Source: an uncultured Pseudomonas sp.
GTDB lineage: Bacteria; Pseudomonadota; Gammaproteobacteria; Pseudomonadales; Pseudomonadaceae
Length of the DNA: 64,000 nt
Direction: 5' to 3'
Assembly: GCF_913777995.1 (NCBI RefSeq)
Contig: NZ_CAJYVE010000038.1
Span: 1 to 64,000 of the forward strand
In this document: positions 45,017 to 52,852 of the stretch, in pieces
Position numbering within the stretch: the first letter of the stretch is position 1
Layout: each line of letters starts with the position of its first letter
Position numbers and translations under genes: made by a program
Notes under the pieces: model-generated
The model's database searches: none
Told to the model about the DNA's origin: nothing
What the model saw: the letters and a program-made list of their open reading frames with translations, nothing else

Positions 45017-45640
45017 TCAGAGGGTGGTGCCCGAGGTTGAAGGTGCGGTGCCCGAGGTTGAAGGTGCCGTACCCGATGCCGAAGGTACGCTGCCCGGCGC
45101 CGAATGTCCCTGCGCCGGCCTGGACCATTGCCGTTCCACCGGCGGCAGGTTCTGGCCGATGGCCGCGCCCAGGGCCAGGGCTACGCCCGCCAGCACCAGG
45201 GGCTGCTGGTGCACCAGGCTGGAAAGCCCGAGCTGCAGGCGCTGGCCTTGTTCGCCCAGCTTCAGGTCGCCCAGGCGACCGGCCTTGTCCTTCAGGGTCG
45301 AGGCGGTGTCCTGCAGCTTATCCTTCAGGCCGTCCAGGCCGCCGGACGCCCCGTCGCCCGACTGCGGCGTAGTGGCGCCACTGCGTTGCTGGCCCAGCAT
45401 CAACCAGGCCAGGCTCACCGACATCAGTACGGCTGGCAAGGGGTTGCGGCGTACGCTGCTGCCCAGGTTGCCGGCGAACTCTCCGCCGTTGTCGCGTACA
45501 TAGGCGAGGGTCTGATCCACCCATTGTCCAGGGGACATCTTCTTCTCCAGAGCATCGACTATCTGGTCGATGCTGGAGCGCTGCTCGTCGACTTCGCGCT
45601 GCAATTGCTCAGGGCTGTCGGAGCGGTCATTGCTAGTCAT
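45017..45640 (-). CDS. DUF3618 membrane-associated protein with C-terminal repeat tail
   Basis: A 207-residue protein. The first 60 residues match DUF3618 (SPEQLQREVDEQRSSIDQIV); one hydrophobic segment follows near residue 70 and a second near 150. The tail repeats SGTAPST in register with a 21-bp DNA repeat (45027-45110). It is the last gene of a three-gene operon with YqjE-like and YqjD-like genes, overlapping its neighbour by four bases (ATGA). Such operons occur in many proteobacteria, with proposed envelope-stress or ribosome-hibernation roles (family knowledge, weak). Confidence 0.82.
   Translation of the reverse strand: MTSNDRSDSPEQLQREVDEQRSSIDQIVDALEKKMSPGQWVDQTLAYVRDNGGEFAGNLGSSVRRNPLPAVLMSVSLAWLMLGQQRSGATTPQSGDGASGGLDGLKDKLQDTASTLKDKAGRLGDLKLGEQGQRLQLGLSSLVHQQPLVLAGVALALGAAIGQNLPPVERQWSRPAQGHSAPGSVPSASGTAPSTSGTAPSTSGTTL
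45027..45110. repeat. 21-bp tandem repeat, about four units, inside the DUF3618 gene
   Basis: Unit GTGCCCGAGGTTGAAGGTGC plus G occurs at 45027-45047 and nearly identically at 45048-45068; a third (45069-45089) and fourth (45090-45110) are degraded. Each unit encodes seven residues (SGTAPST-like). Two near-identical units next to two diverged ones suggest slippage, so length may vary between strains. Confidence 0.8.
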
Positions 45641-46047
45641 GATGCTTTTCTCCTGATCACGTCCTTGTCCTTGTTGAGTGCCTGGGCGGTGCGCTCAGGC
45701 GTCAGGTTGGCGGCATCCAGGCGACGGTTGCCGGCCTTGAGCATGAGCATGCCGGCGATCAGCGCAGCGACCCCGACAATCAGGGCGGCCAGCCAGACCG
45801 CCACGAACCAGGCGAGAATCTGCACGATCACCAACAGCAGGATGACCAGACCGGCCTGCATGAACATCAGGCCGGCGGCCATGGTCCTGGCCCCTTGACG
45901 CGCCGACTGCAGCGACTCGCGCAACTCGGCCTTGGCCAGCGCGATCTCCTTGGCGACCAGCAGCGGCACCTCGTGGAACAACTGCCCGACCAGCCCGATG
46001 ACCGAGGCATCGCCGTCGGTGCCGGGCTTTTGTGGAATATCGCTCAT
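45637..46047 (-). CDS. YqjE-like (phage holin 3_6 superfamily) membrane protein
   Basis: A 136-residue protein with an amphipathic start (GLVGQLFHEVPLLVAKEIAL) and two strong helices (about 60-80 and 85-107). It belongs to the family annotated as phage holin 3_6 or YqjE; this does not imply a phage. It has four-base overlap with the DUF3618 gene and a two-base gap after the upstream gene, so the three are one operon. Confidence 0.83.
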   Translation of the reverse strand: MSDIPQKPGTDGDASVIGLVGQLFHEVPLLVAKEIALAKAELRESLQSARQGARTMAAGLMFMQAGLVILLLVIVQILAWFVAVWLAALIVGVAALIAGMLMLKAGNRRLDAANLTPERTAQALNKDKDVIRRKAS

Positions 46048-46049
46048 GG

Positions 46050-46448
46050 TCAGGCTCCTTGCATGCCTTGCGCGGCTTCATCGGGGTGTCCGTTCAGACC
46101 TGGCGCGGGTGCTACGCCGAAGTTGCTCGGCTCGGCTTGGGCGAACGGGTCGGCCTGACGGTCGCCGGCGAAGACCCGGGAAAGCCCGAAGCCCAGCGCC
46201 AGGCTGGCCAGCAGCAGTTTGGCCGGGTTGTCTCTGGCCAGGTTGCCCGCCTGCTGCAGCGCCTGGTCGGCGTTCTGCCCGCGCAGGTCGTCGGCCAGCT
46301 GCGCGATGCTTTGGGCCAGTTCATCGACATACTGGGCCAGGCCGTCGGCCTCGCTGCCAGTAGAGGGGGTATCGTCGAAATGATCTTCGAGAGGCGCGCC
46401 GGTGGTGCGGTCATCACCGCCCGACGCCCCGTATTGTGGAGTTGCCAT
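46050..46448 (-). CDS. YqjD-like small membrane-anchored protein
   Basis: A 132-residue protein with an acidic N-terminus, a helical segment (GLAQYVDELAQSIAQLADDL) and a C-terminal hydrophobic stretch (PAKLLLASLALGFGLSRVFA), the pattern of YqjD/ElaB-type membrane-anchored proteins. In E. coli such proteins bind stationary-phase ribosomes; this homologue is only loosely similar, so that role is not claimed. ATG at 46448 fits GGAGA spacing better than 46454. First gene of the operon. Confidence 0.72.
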   Translation of the reverse strand: MATPQYGASGGDDRTTGAPLEDHFDDTPSTGSEADGLAQYVDELAQSIAQLADDLRGQNADQALQQAGNLARDNPAKLLLASLALGFGLSRVFAGDRQADPFAQAEPSNFGVAPAPGLNGHPDEAAQGMQGA

Positions 46449-46576
46449 GGTCATTCTCCGTGTTCTTGGCGGATGGAATGCTCGGCTCACTGCTTATTTC
46501 GGGGCGGGCACGGGAAGTGGACTGAACCGCGCGGCTTGGCGTTCAGGTGGAATGACCAATGGAGGCGACAATGAAA

Positions 46577-46598
46577 ACGGCGCCGCGAAGGGCGCCGT
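46577..46598 (-). terminator. Intrinsic terminator of the rsmE/csrA gene
   Basis: On the minus strand ACGGCGCC and GGCGCCGT flank a six-base loop and are followed by TTTTC. It lies 52 bases after the csrA-family stop. Standard shape with a short U-tract. Confidence 0.75.
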
Positions 46599-46649
46599 GG
46601 GACGGCCCTGGGCAAAGGTGGGGCCGCACGAATCGAGGGGCAGCAGGAA

Positions 46650-46838
46650 TTATTGGGAGTTCTGGTTGGGCGCCAGTTCTGCCTGGATACGCTTGTAGAT
46701 TTCTTCGCGATGCACGGAAACATTCTTTGGGGCGTTGATGCCCAGGCGGACTTGCAGCCCTTGAACACCAAGAATGGTGACGGTGATGTCGTCACCGATG
46801 TTTATGCTTTCGCCTACTTTGCGGGTGAGTATCAACAT
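46650..46838 (-). CDS. rsmE: CsrA/RsmE-family translational regulator
   Basis: A 62-residue CsrA-family protein, [20 protein letters not shown] to the end. INIGDDIT and [20 protein letters not shown] are closer to RsmE of pseudomonads than to RsmA, which has LMVGDDVT. Key RNA-binding residues R6 and R44 are present. RsmE binds GGA motifs in mRNA leaders under Gac/Rsm control (family knowledge). Its own ribosome site AAGGAAAAG carries a GGA, consistent with autoregulation. Start by family length. Confidence 0.92.
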   Translation of the reverse strand: MLILTRKVGESINIGDDITVTILGVQGLQVRLGINAPKNVSVHREEIYKRIQAELAPNQNSQ

Positions 46839-46866
46839 AATCTTTTCCTTGATGGCCTCTCTTGAC

Positions 46867-46882
46867 GCCTCTTTCAAGAGGC
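46867..46882 (-). promoter_or_regulatory. Leader hairpin upstream of rsmE
   Basis: GCCTCTTTCAAGAGGC has seven-base arms around two bases, 29 bases upstream of the rsmE ATG. On the transcript it would place a stem before the GGA-containing ribosome site, or it may be a protein operator. No assignment is made. Confidence 0.4.
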
Positions 46883-47369
46883 TGGCATGTGCCTTTGCGT
46901 GGTGATTGTTGCCGAGTGCATCAAAATGCTTCCATCGATACGACGTTGCAGCGGTGAATTTAATTCCCTCGGTTCATGTTTCTGTCACCTTGATTTGCAT
47001 CAACACGTGACGAGCTTGCCAATTCTGCCCGTTTTGTCGCGCAAATGCCCGGATTTACTGGCAAAAGGCTGAAAAAGACTCGATTGGATCCTCATTGACC
47101 TGATAAACCCGTTTTAGTTGCGTGTAGGACGTTCTGCTTCAAAAAGTAGTCCCTTGCTGATCCAGAGAGTAGGCGGATTCTGGAAGCATTGCCTTAGCTT
47201 TCTCATATTTCAAATGAAAGCGAGTAAGGCGCTGTAGGAAAGCGTGGGGCAAGAAGGGCGGGGGATTGGCTGGAAGGCGCCGGCGCGCTGTCTGGCGGGG
47301 CTGGGTCGGGTCACCCTGGCGCGCGGCAGGCTCGCACGGCGTGTCAGGCCGCACGAGTGGGGGATGCGC
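46883..47369. other. Gene-free stretch (about 490 bp) between rsmE and gntT
   Basis: Lies upstream of rsmE and downstream of gntT. No clear GacA-type TGTAAG element, RNA gene or repeat was found by eye. The first half should hold the rsmE promoter. A GC-rich segment near 47271-47366 may hold the gntT transcript end, but no clean hairpin with U-tract was found. Confidence 0.4.
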
Positions 47370-48722
47370 TCAGACCACGATCGACAGCAGCATGATGAAG
47401 ATGATGCCGACCACCGACAGGATGGTTTCCATCACGGTCCAGGTCTTGAAGGTTTCGGTGACGGTCATGTTGAAGTACTGCTTGACCAGCCAGAACCCGG
47501 CGTCGTTGACATGGGAAAGAATCAACGAGCCGGCGCCCGTCGCCAGTACCAGCAGTTCGCGATTGACCCCTGGAATCAGCCCCACCACCGGGGCGACGAT
47601 GCCGGCGCCGGTGATGGTCGCCACGGTGGCCGAGCCGGTGGCGATGCGGATCACTGCGGCGACCAGCCAGGCGAGCAGGATGGGGTTGAGCTGCGCCTGG
47701 ACGGCCATATGGCCGATCACGTCACCCACGCCGCTGGCCACCAGCATCTGCTTGAAGCCGCCGCCGGCACCGACGATCAGCACGATGGCTGCGACCGGGG
47801 TCAGGCTCTGGTCGAGCAGTTTCATGATCTGCCCACGATCGAAGCCGCGGGCTGCACCAAAGGTGTAGAACGCCAGGAGCAGGGCCGCGAGCAGCGCGGT
47901 GATCGGGTGGCCGATGAAGTCCATCCAGGTTCGGAACAGGCTGCCTTCAGGCAGCACTACGTCGGCGAAGGTCTTGAGCAGCATCAGCACCACGGGCAGC
48001 AGGATGGTCACCAGGGTGATGCCGAAACCGGGCAGGTTCTGCGCCGTGGACTCCTTGCCGATCTGCGCCATCAGCTCGGCCGAAGGACTGCCGGGAATGC
48101 GCTTGGAGATCCACATGCCGTACAGCGGCCCGGCGATGATCGCCGTCGGCAGGGCGACCAGAAGACCGTAGAAGATGGTCTTGCCGATGTCGGCACCGAA
48201 CACGCCAATGGCCAGCAGCGGGCCTGGATGCGGAGGGACCAGGCCATGTACCGCCGAGAGGCCTGCCAACAGTGGGATGCCGATGCGGATGATGGAAATG
48301 CCGGTGCGTCGGGCGACGATGTAGACCAGCGGAATCAGCAGCACGAAGCCGATTTCGAAGAACAGCGGGATGCCCACCAGAAAGGCGGAAAACATCATCG
48401 CCCAGTGCACCCTCTGTTTACCGAAGGTACGGATCAGGGTCTGGGCGATCTGGTCGGCGCCGCCGGAGTCGGCCATCAGCTTGCCGAGCATGGTGCCCAG
48501 CCCGAGGATGATGCCAACGAAGCCCAGCACGCCGCCGAAGCCGTCCTGGAAGGACTTCATGACTTTTTCCACCGGCATGCCGGAGGTCAGGCCAAGGAAG
48601 CCGGCTGCCACGGTCAGGGCGATGAAAGGGTGCACCTTGAATTGGGTGATCAGCAGAACCAGGCCGACGACAGTGACCAGGGCGTCGAGCAGCAGGTAGG
48701 TCTCATGGGTCAAACCGAACAT
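47370..48722 (-). CDS. gntT: GntT/GntP-family gluconate:H+ symporter
   Basis: A 450-residue protein with about 13-14 helices. PFIALTVAAGFLGLTSGMPV, GTMLGKLMADSGGADQIAQT and FFEIGFVLLIPLVY are GntP-family blocks. It imports gluconate with protons (family knowledge). It lies 88 bases downstream of gntK, with its own GntR operator in the gap, so it may have its own promoter. Confidence 0.94.
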   Translation of the reverse strand: MFGLTHETYLLLDALVTVVGLVLLITQFKVHPFIALTVAAGFLGLTSGMPVEKVMKSFQDGFGGVLGFVGIILGLGTMLGKLMADSGGADQIAQTLIRTFGKQRVHWAMMFSAFLVGIPLFFEIGFVLLIPLVYIVARRTGISIIRIGIPLLAGLSAVHGLVPPHPGPLLAIGVFGADIGKTIFYGLLVALPTAIIAGPLYGMWISKRIPGSPSAELMAQIGKESTAQNLPGFGITLVTILLPVVLMLLKTFADVVLPEGSLFRTWMDFIGHPITALLAALLLAFYTFGAARGFDRGQIMKLLDQSLTPVAAIVLIVGAGGGFKQMLVASGVGDVIGHMAVQAQLNPILLAWLVAAVIRIATGSATVATITGAGIVAPVVGLIPGVNRELLVLATGAGSLILSHVNDAGFWLVKQYFNMTVTETFKTWTVMETILSVVGIIFIMLLSIVV

Positions 48723-48780
48723 GGGTATTCTCCAATTGTCATTGTTCTATGGAGCGACCGCCGAAGCGGATGTTCACTAA

Positions 48781-48796
48781 AAGATAGCGCTGTCTT
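48781..48796. promoter_or_regulatory. GntR operator upstream of gntT
   Basis: AAGATAGCGCTGTCTT differs by one base from the perfect palindrome AAGACAGCGCTGTCTT found upstream of gntK. A partial third copy, AGGCAGCGCTTT, lies at 48801-48812 across the gntK stop. Assignment to GntR rests on gene context and the shared motif. Confidence 0.8.
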
Positions 48797-48810
48797 TCAC
48801 AGGCAGCGCT

Positions 48811-49341
48811 TTACTGCGGCCAGTGCGCCCGCCACCACTCGACCGCCTTGCGGCCCAGCGTGTCGAGAGTCAGGGTGGCGTCCACGCACAGCGTTCGCGG
48901 TTCATCATGGGGCGGCTCCAGGGTGGCGAACTGGCTGTCCACCAGGCTGGCCGGCATGAAGTGCCCTTGGCGGCTGGCGCAACGTTGCCGGGCGACTTCC
49001 ACCGGCAGTTCAAGGAACACGAAACCCAGCTCGGGTACCGCGTCGCGCAGCAGTTGCCGATAACTGCGTTTGAGCGCCGAGCAGGCCAGTATCGGTCGTT
49101 CACCCCGCGCTACGGCGGCGGCCAGTTCTTCACCCAGGCGGGTCAGCCAGCCGGCGCGGTCGGTGTCGTCGAGGGGGATGCCGGCGCTCATCTTTTCGAT
49201 ATTGGCCGGTGGGTGGAATGCGTCGCCTTCGATCAGGCGGCTGCCGGTATGACGGGCGATCTGGCTGCCGACTTCGCTCTTGCCGCAGCCGGAGACGCCC
49301 ATCACCACCAGGGCGGATATGTTCGATGGAGCCTTGTTCAC
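48811..49341 (-). CDS. gntK: GntK, gluconokinase
   Basis: A 176-residue kinase with P-loop VMGVSGCGKSEVG and the GntK blocks EGDAFHPPANIEKMSAGIPL and LACSALKRSYRQLLR. It makes 6-phosphogluconate from gluconate and ATP (family knowledge). The start is GTG at 49341, eight bases after AAAGG; a longer start is unlikely because the GntR operator and promoter would then be coding. Divergent from gntR. Confidence 0.94.
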   Translation of the reverse strand: MNKAPSNISALVVMGVSGCGKSEVGSQIARHTGSRLIEGDAFHPPANIEKMSAGIPLDDTDRAGWLTRLGEELAAAVARGERPILACSALKRSYRQLLRDAVPELGFVFLELPVEVARQRCASRQGHFMPASLVDSQFATLEPPHDEPRTLCVDATLTLDTLGRKAVEWWRAHWPQ

Positions 49342-49358
49342 TGTTGCCACCTTTTCTG

Positions 49359-49374
49359 AAGACAGCGCTGTCTT
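49359..49374. promoter_or_regulatory. GntR operator between gntK and gntR
   Basis: AAGACAGCGCTGTCTT is a perfect 16-bp palindrome, 18 bases upstream of the gntK start and 185 bases before gntR. The near copy before gntT (48781-48796) makes a regulon of two sites. LacI-family operators are typically such CG-centred palindromes (family knowledge). Confidence 0.87.
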
Positions 49375-49558
49375 TGCCGATTTGAACAAAGTCTGCTGCG
49401 GTGCTTCAGCTCTTGTCGTTGTATTGGGGTCGCGGGTCGCCATCACTCGATGGACGTGGCAAGCCGGGTCAGGCAGACATTGCCAGCAGGAATGGGACAG
49501 CGCTACCTTAGTGCCTGGCCCATTTCCCTGGCAACCCCCTCCGTTCAGTTGGCAACGC

Positions 49559-50575
49559 ATGGCACGTATTGGTTCCCGCTCTACCGGCCGCCCGACCCTC
49601 AATGAAGTGGCGCAACAGGCCGGCGTTTCCCCCATCACGGCTTCCAGGGCATTACGCGGTATCGCCACGGTGGCCCCGGAACTGGTCGACAAGGTTCGCG
49701 CCGCCGCACAGCGACTGGGCTATGTGGCCAATCCCGCAGCCCGTGCGCTGGCTTCGTCGAGCAGCCCGACGGTGGTGGTGCTGGTGCCGTCACTGTCCAA
49801 CCAGTTGTTCATCGAGACGCTGGAAGCCATCCAGAACGTCTTGCGCCCTCGCGGCCTGGAAGTGGTGATCGGCAACTACCACTACGATCCGCAGGAAGAA
49901 GAGAAGCTGCTGCGCAATTACATGGTCAACCGGCCGCGCGGCATCCTGCTCACTGGCCTGGATCACACCTCGGTGTCACGCCAGTTGCTGACCGACAGCG
50001 CGATTCCCTGTGTACACATGATGGAACTCGATGCCAGCGAGCAGGCGCATTGCGTGGGCTTTTCGCAGCAGCAGGCCGGTGCCGCAGCGGCGCGCCATCT
50101 GCTGGGCCGTGGCCGCAGGCGCCTGGCTTACATCGCCGCGCAGCTCGATCCGCGTGTGCTGCAGCGCGGCAGCGGTTTTCGCCAGGTGCTCGCCGACGCG
50201 GGGCTGGACGATCCGGCCCTGCACCTGATGTCGCCTCGACCGTCCTCTATCGGCCTGGGTTGCGAGCTGTTCGCCCGCTTGCTGGCGCAGCATCCGGACG
50301 TGGATGGCGTGTTCTTCTGCAACGACGACCTGGCCCAGGGCGCGGCACTCGAGGCATTGCGCCTGGGTATCAGCGTGCCGCAGCAGGTGTCGCTGGTCGG
50401 CTTCAACGACCTGCCCGGGTCGGCGCACATGATCCCGCGCCTGACCTCGATCCGTACCCCGCGCGAGTCGGTCGGCCAGCGCGCGGCGCAGATGCTCCTG
50501 GCGCTGCTCGACGAGCAGCCGACCCAGAGCCAAGTGGATCTGGGGTTCGAACTGGTGGTGCGGGAAAGCTCCTGA
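49559..50575 (+). CDS. gntR: GntR, LacI-family gluconate repressor
   Basis: A 338-residue LacI-family protein. The N-terminal helix-turn-helix and hinge read RPTLNEVAQQAGVSPITASR and NPAARALASSS; a periplasmic-binding-like domain follows. It is divergent from gntK-gntT and named by this context; it should release the AAGACAGCGCTGTCTT operators when gluconate or 6-phosphogluconate binds (family knowledge). ATG at 49559 gives the standard N-terminus. It ends eight bases before the convergent MFS gene. Confidence 0.92.
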   Translation: MARIGSRSTGRPTLNEVAQQAGVSPITASRALRGIATVAPELVDKVRAAAQRLGYVANPAARALASSSSPTVVVLVPSLSNQLFIETLEAIQNVLRPRGLEVVIGNYHYDPQEEEKLLRNYMVNRPRGILLTGLDHTSVSRQLLTDSAIPCVHMMELDASEQAHCVGFSQQQAGAAAARHLLGRGRRRLAYIAAQLDPRVLQRGSGFRQVLADAGLDDPALHLMSPRPSSIGLGCELFARLLAQHPDVDGVFFCNDDLAQGAALEALRLGISVPQQVSLVGFNDLPGSAHMIPRLTSIRTPRESVGQRAAQMLLALLDEQPTQSQVDLGFELVVRESS

Positions 50576-50583
50576 GCGGTCGT

Positions 50584-51780
50584 TCAGCAACTTGCAGCAC
50601 CGCGCAGGTCGCGGTTGAACAGCAGCAGCGCCAGGGCAGGAAGGACAGCGCCGACGGCGGCGATGCCGCTCCAGGCGAACTGTTGGTACAGCAGGCCGGC
50701 CAGCGCCGAGCCACCGGCGCCGCCGATGAAAATGCTGGTCATGTACAGAGCGTTGAGGCGCCCGCGACTGGCCGCATCCAGGCCGTAGACCTCGCGTTGT
50801 CCCAGGACCATGTTCATCTGCACGGCAAAGTCCAGCAGGATCCCGGTCAGCGCCAGGCCAATGACGCTGGTGCCGGGCTGCCAGAGGCCCAGCAGCAGGG
50901 CCAGGGGCGCCAAGCCCATGGCCAGTTGCGAGGCACGCCGGGTATGCCCGGCGTCGGCCAGACGCCCAGCGATAGGCGCTGCGATGGCACCTATCGCACC
51001 GACGAGGGCGAAGAGGGCGATCTGGCTCTGGCTCAGTCCATGGCTGTGCATCAGCTCCAGCGGGACGGCGGTCCAGAACAGGCTGAAGGCCGCAAACATC
51101 AGCGCCTGGTACACCGAACGCTGACGCAGCCGTGGGTGGCGGCGCAGCAGGCCCAGTAGCGAACTCATCAGCTGTGCATAGCTGGCACGGTGGCTCGGCA
51201 TTCTCGGTGGCACCAGCACCGCCAGCAGCACGACGATGCCCAGCATCAGCGCGGCGGCGCCGATGAACACCATGCGCCAGCCCAGGTGATCGGCCACCAG
51301 GCTGGAGAGAGGGCGGGCCAGCAGAATGCCGAGCAACAGACCGCCCATGATGGTGCCGACCACCTGCCCGCGGCTTTCTTCGGGGGCCATGTGCGCGGCC
51401 AGTGGTACCAGCATCTGTACCGCTACGGAACTGAATCCCAGCGCCAGGGACAGGGCCAGGAACACGCTACCGTGCTCGGTGGTGCCGGCCAGTAGCAGGC
51501 ACAGCGCTGCGGCCAGTGACGCGCCGATCATCAGGCGACGATTTTCCAGCAGATCGGCCAGAGGGACGAGCAGCAGCAGGCCGGCGGCGTAGCCGATCTG
51601 GGTCAGCGAGACGATCAGGCTGGCGCTGGACGGGCCCAGGCCCAGTTGCGCGGCGATCAGGCCAACGATGGGTTGTGCATAGTAGATATTGGCGACGATG
51701 GCGCCGCAGCAGAAGGCGAACAGGGTCACCAGCCAGCGTGACAGTGCCGGCGCAGGTGAATGGGCGAGGGTAAGGCTCAT
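50584..51780 (-). CDS. MFS transporter
   Basis: A 398-residue major-facilitator protein with 12 helices. YYAQPIVGLIAAQLGLGPSS, PLADLLENRRLMIGASL and ALNALYMTSIFIGGAGGSAL-like segments match the YnfM/AraJ-like group of exporters. Substrate unknown. It is preceded on the same strand by a LysR gene (104-base gap), which may regulate it. Confidence 0.87.
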   Translation of the reverse strand: MSLTLAHSPAPALSRWLVTLFAFCCGAIVANIYYAQPIVGLIAAQLGLGPSSASLIVSLTQIGYAAGLLLLVPLADLLENRRLMIGASLAAALCLLLAGTTEHGSVFLALSLALGFSSVAVQMLVPLAAHMAPEESRGQVVGTIMGGLLLGILLARPLSSLVADHLGWRMVFIGAAALMLGIVVLLAVLVPPRMPSHRASYAQLMSSLLGLLRRHPRLRQRSVYQALMFAAFSLFWTAVPLELMHSHGLSQSQIALFALVGAIGAIAAPIAGRLADAGHTRRASQLAMGLAPLALLLGLWQPGTSVIGLALTGILLDFAVQMNMVLGQREVYGLDAASRGRLNALYMTSIFIGGAGGSALAGLLYQQFAWSGIAAVGAVLPALALLLFNRDLRGAASC

Positions 51781-51884
51781 GGCGGTTCTCCGCAGGGTAA
51801 GGAACCGGCTCAGATTAAGTTTTGCGAAATTTTTAGAGAATTATCTTTCCAGGCAATGCATCGTTGTGAAAAACGCAAAACTGC

Positions 51885-52793
51885 TCAGCGCGGTGCCTCG
51901 TTGAGCAGTCCTTCGAGGAATTCCATGAAGGCGCCGACTCGCCGTGAGCCGCGATGATTCGGCAGGTACAGCGCGTTGATCTGGCTCCGGGCATGCTCAG
52001 GTCCGCATTCCCAGTCGTCGAGTACGCGCACTAGCCGCCCGGCGGCAACGTCCGCTGCCACCAGCCAGTCAGCCAGCAGCGCGAGGCCCAGGCCATCCAG
52101 AATGGCTTGGCGCAGCACATCGGCATTGTCGCTGCACAGTCGCCCCTGTACCGCCACCTCCACCTGACCGCCGGGCTGATTGAAGCGCCACAGCGGGCGC
52201 GTCGAGGCGTAGTTGAAGCGCAGGCACTCATGGCCGGCCAGTTCTTGTGGGGTCTGCGGTATCCCCCGACTGGCCAGGTAGGCGGGGCTGGCCACCACCC
52301 AGCGGCGAAACTCGCCCAGCGGGCGGCACACCATATCGGCATCGGATGCCGCAGCGCCGAGGCGAATGGCCACGTCGAAGCGTCCGTCGAGCAGATCGTC
52401 CAGGCGGTCACTGAGGCTCAGGTCCAGCTCCAGTGCCGGGTAGCGCGCCAACCAGCGCCCCAGATGCGGCGCAATGCGCTGGCGCCCGAACTCCACGGGT
52501 ACGCAGACCCGCAAACGGCCCACCGGCTCGCTGCCCCGATCGGAAACCTGGGCATCGGCGTCGGCCAGGTCGTCCAGGACCCGGCGGGCTTTCTGGTAAT
52601 AGCGCGCACCGGCTTCGGTGACCGAGATCTGCCGCGTCGAGCGGTTGAGCAGGGTGGCCCCCAGGTCATGCTCCAAGGCATCGACGGCGCGGCTGACCGA
52701 GGAAGTGGCCAGGCCCAGCTTGCGCGCCGCAGCAGAAAACCCCTGGGCGTCCACCGTCTCGATGAACATCCGTATCGCCAGCAACTTGTCCAT
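51885..52793 (-). CDS. LysR-family transcriptional regulator
   Basis: A 302-residue LysR protein with DKLLAIRMFIETVDAQGFSA and TSSVSRAVDALEHDLG as helix-turn-helix and linker, then a substrate domain (FDVAIRLGAAASDADMVCRP). Of the CrgA-like branch. It lies between the malate synthase-like and MFS genes, all on the minus strand, so its targets could be either. Normal length. Confidence 0.9.
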   Translation of the reverse strand: MDKLLAIRMFIETVDAQGFSAAARKLGLATSSVSRAVDALEHDLGATLLNRSTRQISVTEAGARYYQKARRVLDDLADADAQVSDRGSEPVGRLRVCVPVEFGRQRIAPHLGRWLARYPALELDLSLSDRLDDLLDGRFDVAIRLGAAASDADMVCRPLGEFRRWVVASPAYLASRGIPQTPQELAGHECLRFNYASTRPLWRFNQPGGQVEVAVQGRLCSDNADVLRQAILDGLGLALLADWLVAADVAAGRLVRVLDDWECGPEHARSQINALYLPNHRGSRRVGAFMEFLEGLLNEAPR

Positions 52794-52852
52794 CGCCGCT
52801 CCTGTCGCGTGATCGTCGCGGCGATTCTACCGGCAGCCGCCGGCGTGCGGGT

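Noticed and set aside
45637..46047. Prophage remnant suggested by the phage-holin family name
   Set aside because: The YqjE-like family is chromosomal and widely paired with DUF3618 and YqjD-like genes; no other phage gene is nearby.
47244..48959. 571-codon open frame opposite gntT
   Set aside because: Shadow of a membrane-protein gene; composition is Gln/Asp/His-rich with no domain.
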